DNA from: Aselliscus stoliczkanus
Taxonomy: Eukaryota > Chordata > Mammalia > Chiroptera > Hipposideridae
Length of the DNA: 64,000 nucleotides
Assembly: GCA_033961575.1 (NCBI GenBank)
Contig: CM066738.1
Coordinates: 106,541,478 to 106,605,477 of the forward strand
Reading direction: 5' to 3'
Positions 60,200 to 64,000 of the stretch are shown piece after piece. The position numbers and the translations under genes were made by a program. Below the pieces are notes generated by a model. The model was not told the origin of the DNA, did not search any database, and saw nothing but the letters and a program-made list of their open reading frames with translations. The stretch's first letter is position 1. Every line of letters begins with the position of its first letter.

Positions 60200-62974
60200 T
60201 TCTAGCTAGCTAGGTTTAGTGCTATAAGTTGGCCAGTGAACCAAACAAAACCCCTGCCCCTCATGGAGGCTTATTGTACTTTCAAGACCCCTTTGAGGGG
60301 TGATAGATGAGTAAAGACCAAACAAAGTGGCAGAACAAGGCAAGGAAATTTCAGGCCATGGTCAGCTAGTGCACAGGCCTGGGGACAGGAGTGCTGAGTG
60401 AGACAGGACAGCAAGGAAGCCAGTGCATCTGGGGTGTATGGGCGTGGGACCTGAAAAAATTGCCGAGCACTACACAGTATGTGGCGTGTGGCCCCTGCTA
60501 AGGACCCATTGGTGTGCTAGGAAGCTATGAAAATATTTCAAGCGGGAACTGGAAAGATCTCAACTATGTTTCAGAAGAATCTCTGACACCCTTGTAGAGA
60601 GTAGGCTATGGTGAAACAAGAGGGGTATCAGGAAAACCAGAGAAGAATGTGGAAATTAGCAATGTTGTATAATGAAGAGGTCTAAAAATGAGCACAGGTA
60701 TTGATCAGCTCATTGGAATGACACGCTCAAGGAGCTGGGGGAAGGGGGGCATGGACGTTCCATCCTCACAGGTGTTTGCAGGAAATGGGTTAGAATATTC
60801 CACAGATGATGAGGAATCCCTGTGAGGTCCTTGGGGACAATAAGGAAAGGCAGACTGTGACAGTGTTTAATAGCATAGCTTCACAGGGAAAGGTGTTTTT
60901 CAAAAACAGGAGCAATAGTCCTAGAGTCAATTCTAGATTTTATGTGAAGTTATATCAAGAAACCACATGCATACTCAATGATAGTAACTCAGAACCAAAC
61001 AAAAAGGAGACACTGAACTCATGAATAATGTTAAAACATGATGTGTTTTATCTCTTTAAAACACACCCTGTCTAGAAGGAGGAAGAGAGTGAGAGAGTTG
61101 AGACCATTTAATTGAGATGCTAAGTGATGGGCCACATGTTAAACTTAAGTCCAGTTATGTTTTATCAAGTATATTTAATAATTTTTATATCAAATAATAC
61201 ATTTAAAGTAGACTAAATGTTAGGTTTCTATTCTTTAAAAAGGGAAAAGTTATCCTTATATAAAATAATCCTTGATAGAGGATACTGTAAATATTAGAAA
61301 AATATTAGATGCAGAACATCAAAATATTAATTCAACTGTTTTGTCAAAAGAAGAGATAACACTTAGGTGTCATAACTGTTTGTTCTTCAATTAATGCTAC
61401 TTTTAAAAATGAATTTCAACCTCATGCAGATTAGATTTTATCGTTTCCCTTAAAAATCAATTTCAACACCATCCTTAATGTCATTTAAAGTCAGCATGTA
61501 CACTGCATGCACACAGATTTAATAGGGCTCCTCTGTCATTAATTAGTACACCATCTAAAGAGATAGGTACACTGATTTAACAGAAAGATGTGAAGACCTC
61601 CAAAGCTGTCCTAGTTTGTGAAAAGGAAGCTGCCACGCAAGGCAGTAACTTATCATTGGAGCTGCCAGGACTTAGCACCTCACGTTAGAGACACAGCCAG
61701 GATCCTGGTTTAGAGCTCATGCTAATGGGAGTCTGGCTGGTGAGATCAAGAGGAAGAAATAAAAAGTCGTCTGTGAATCCTAAATTTTGAAATTAATTTT
61801 CACCGTATCTCTTGTGTATGTTCTCTTTTACGTGTATTATAAATAGCCTCTCATCTTTAGAGGAGGAGAAAAGGACAGTTGCCAAAGGAAGATTTTCACG
61901 CTAACAGGGAACCCTTTCTTTTGAACTAAGCTGTTAGATACAGAGTCCCTATGTCTCATGGAAAGCAAGGCATTTCTTGAACTGAAGGTATATTGTTACC
62001 CTCCTACCTTTAAACTGTTCTTCTGCATTATAAAGTAATTTAAAATCAGGAATTAGAAACTTCTTAAGTATATAATTTAAGAAAAAGTCTTAGGGAATTT
62101 AAAAACAGATCCAAATGATCACTTTTTTTCCCCCATTCATTTAGTTAACCTAACTTCTATTATTCTTTTCAGATGCCATTATCTTTGCATTCCATACTTG
62201 TACTATGAATTGTATTATTCAGTGAGCATTTAATTAGGGCTCATTTTTGCTTCTTAAGTATGTATTATTGAAGTATGTATTATTTTTAAAGCATGAAACC
62301 TACTGTAGTTCAATAGTTTCAAATATTTTATTCCAGTTAATTTTTACATTGACGTTTAAAGTTTTAAAACATGTGTATTAGACAATCAAAAGACTGCAGC
62401 AAAAATAAAAACAGTTTCCTCATTTCCCCACATACATTCTTTTTTCTATATACAAGGCTTGTTAATCTATAATTTAAATGAATCACAGGACCTTTACTGT
62501 TGACTTAATTACATCACTTTGCCTTTATGAAGATCTAAGAGTTTGGAATATCAGTGAAATTAAATGGATTTTTAAAAGTCAAGTGAATGAAAAACACATA
62601 ATTACTCAGAGAGCCGTGAGGAAAGCTTCACCCATATATATGTATTTTTAATTAAACAAAACTCTTTACTTTTAGGATGATCATCTTTTTGCGTCACATA
62701 CAGATTATTTGGAAGCCAACAGCTTTGTGTAAATAGGTTTTGTTTTTTAAAAGTACTTCTATATAATTCCACTATTTGGTTAACATTATATGACTATTGC
62801 CTTCAAACCTTGGCACAGATAATAAACTTAAGAGAAAAAATAGTCTAAAATTAAATATATAACATATGAATTATGCAAATATTGTGGTTTTCCTAATCAA
62901 AAATAAAATTAAAATCCTATGACTATTTTGTATTCAATCTACTGTTAAATAAGGTATTTAAAAATACTTTTATA
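60200..62974. other. Intergenic, AT-rich
   Basis: An L2-like piece lies near 60220-60320. The rest holds no named repeat and no gene. Confidence 0.4.
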
Positions 62975-63085
62975 GGGCTGGCCGAGTGGTGCGGTGGTTA
63001 AGAGCTGGCTTGGGATGCCAGCGGCCCCAGTTCGGGTCCCACATATGAGGGCCTGTAACACTACCCTCAAAAAAAAAAAAAAAAA
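62975..63085 (+). mobile_element. Short tRNA-derived SINE
   Basis: GGGCTGGCCGAGTGGTGCGG, GTTAAGAGCTGG and AGTTCGGGTCCCACATATG, then AACACTACCCTC and an A run. TTTTATA flanks both sides (about 62968-62974 and 63087-63093). It carries a few substitutions compared with the other copies. Confidence 0.9.
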
Positions 63086-63089
63086 GTTT

Positions 63090-64000
63090 TATATCACTAT
63101 CATTTAGAATCTTTTACTTTACAAAAAAAATTGACATATTCAAGTTACCTCAAATGCCCACACTTTGTTGTAGCATATAAATATATGTATTTTATGAGCT
63201 CCATAGGACTCTGGAATTTTGTTCGAGATACCCTGAAGATTTGCACTTAAGTATTGACAATTCTGACCTCCATTTAGTGGTTCTCTCCCAGTATTATCCA
63301 AGGAGCCTGCCTCTGCCTCTTAATACTAGCGACTAACTCAGTCCCTTTATAATGGTTCATGTTACATTGAACCCCCGACTGGATTTCACTGAGTCATTCC
63401 ATTATATATGGGGACCCCTGTCACTAGTGTTCCCATGAAAGTCATATTAACTGACCAGTCAGCCGTGAACCAGTGGGCAGCGTTCTGTGGTCAAAATCAT
63501 GGCTTGTCTAAGGCCCCTTGGAAAGGGCCTGGATAAGCAAGCTTCTTCCATGCTTGATGTCATACGGTTGCCCTACCATGCTTGCTGGTTCTTGATCCTA
63601 AACGTTAGAACAGGAAGAGACCTTAGTGACAGCAGTAGCTAACCCTTATTTTGTACTGCGGAAATGACTACTATTTCATTTGTTGATCCTATCATCTTCG
63701 TAGAATTCAAAAATTCTAAACCAATGTTATTCCATAGGCAGCCCTTGGAACATAAAATGAAGAAGAGATTATGAAAAATATAAAAGTTCAAGAATAATAG
63801 CAGCAGTAGACTTTTAACTAAGCAATTGTTAGGGATTAAAGAGGACCAGTACACATATGATGGAAACACCACCTCACAGTTAGACCTCGGGTGAGGACAG
63901 CAGCAAAGGAAGGAAGGGCTCAGACCCCTGACACCCTCGGATTCAGCTCAAGGCCGGGGTGCTTCCGAACAGAGCACCGGACTCGCCCATAATACCATCT
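63090..64000. other. Intergenic, nothing recognised
   Basis: Mixed composition and no domain-bearing frame. Confidence 0.4.

Overview
The window is vertebrate nuclear DNA, most likely from a bat of the rhinolophoid group. The evidence is its repeat content: mammalian L1, L2, MIR, MaLR-type LTR and hAT/MER remnants, plus tRNA-derived SINEs ending in a C/T-rich segment with AATAAAATC and an A tail, as I remember from rhinolophoid bats. The species cannot be named from the sequence alone. Most of the 64 kb is AT-rich, gene-poor intergenic DNA.

Only one protein-coding gene is supported: an intact single-exon coding sequence on the minus strand (43772-47410, 1212 codons) for dermatan-sulfate epimerase-like protein (DSEL). 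The enzyme has a secretory signal, a lumenal glucuronyl C5-epimerase region, two hydrophobic segments and a sulfotransferase-like C-terminal domain. About 1.6 kb upstream lies a CpG island (about 48960-50130) that should hold the DSEL promoter and a noncoding first exon. A consensus splice donor (minus strand, intron starting at 49117) and two good acceptors (exon starting at 48300 or 47891) fit a two-exon gene. Inside the island is a hierarchical GC-box minisatellite (about 49495-50065).

Layout. 1-9264: intergenic, with one short SINE, two short mariner-type elements and an antisense L1 tail. 9265-13300: two long composite SINEs, one inserted into an L1 3' region, and further L1. 13300-25000: microsatellites, MIR and LTR remnants, two short SINEs and one SINE of a different type. 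25100-33960: antisense L1, an L1 3' end, L2 ORF2 remnants split by a hAT-type element, sense L1 ORF2 pieces, and an LTR. 33960-43771: short SINEs, a mariner remnant that keeps the end of a transposase, microsatellites, and the DSEL 3' flank. 43772-50130: DSEL and its CpG island. 50130-64000: intergenic, with L2, hAT (MER20-like, MER5-like) and two short SINEs.

The most notable signals are: (a) a uniform, roughly 105-bp, A-tailed SINE present in eight copies with clear target-site duplications, which shares its head with a 430-bp composite SINE; (b) the GC-box minisatellite at the DSEL promoter; (c) small terminal-inverted-repeat elements flanked by TA, one forming a near-complete hairpin like those that give rise to microRNAs; and (d) pairs of complementary microsatellites. 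I see no convincing new protein-coding system.
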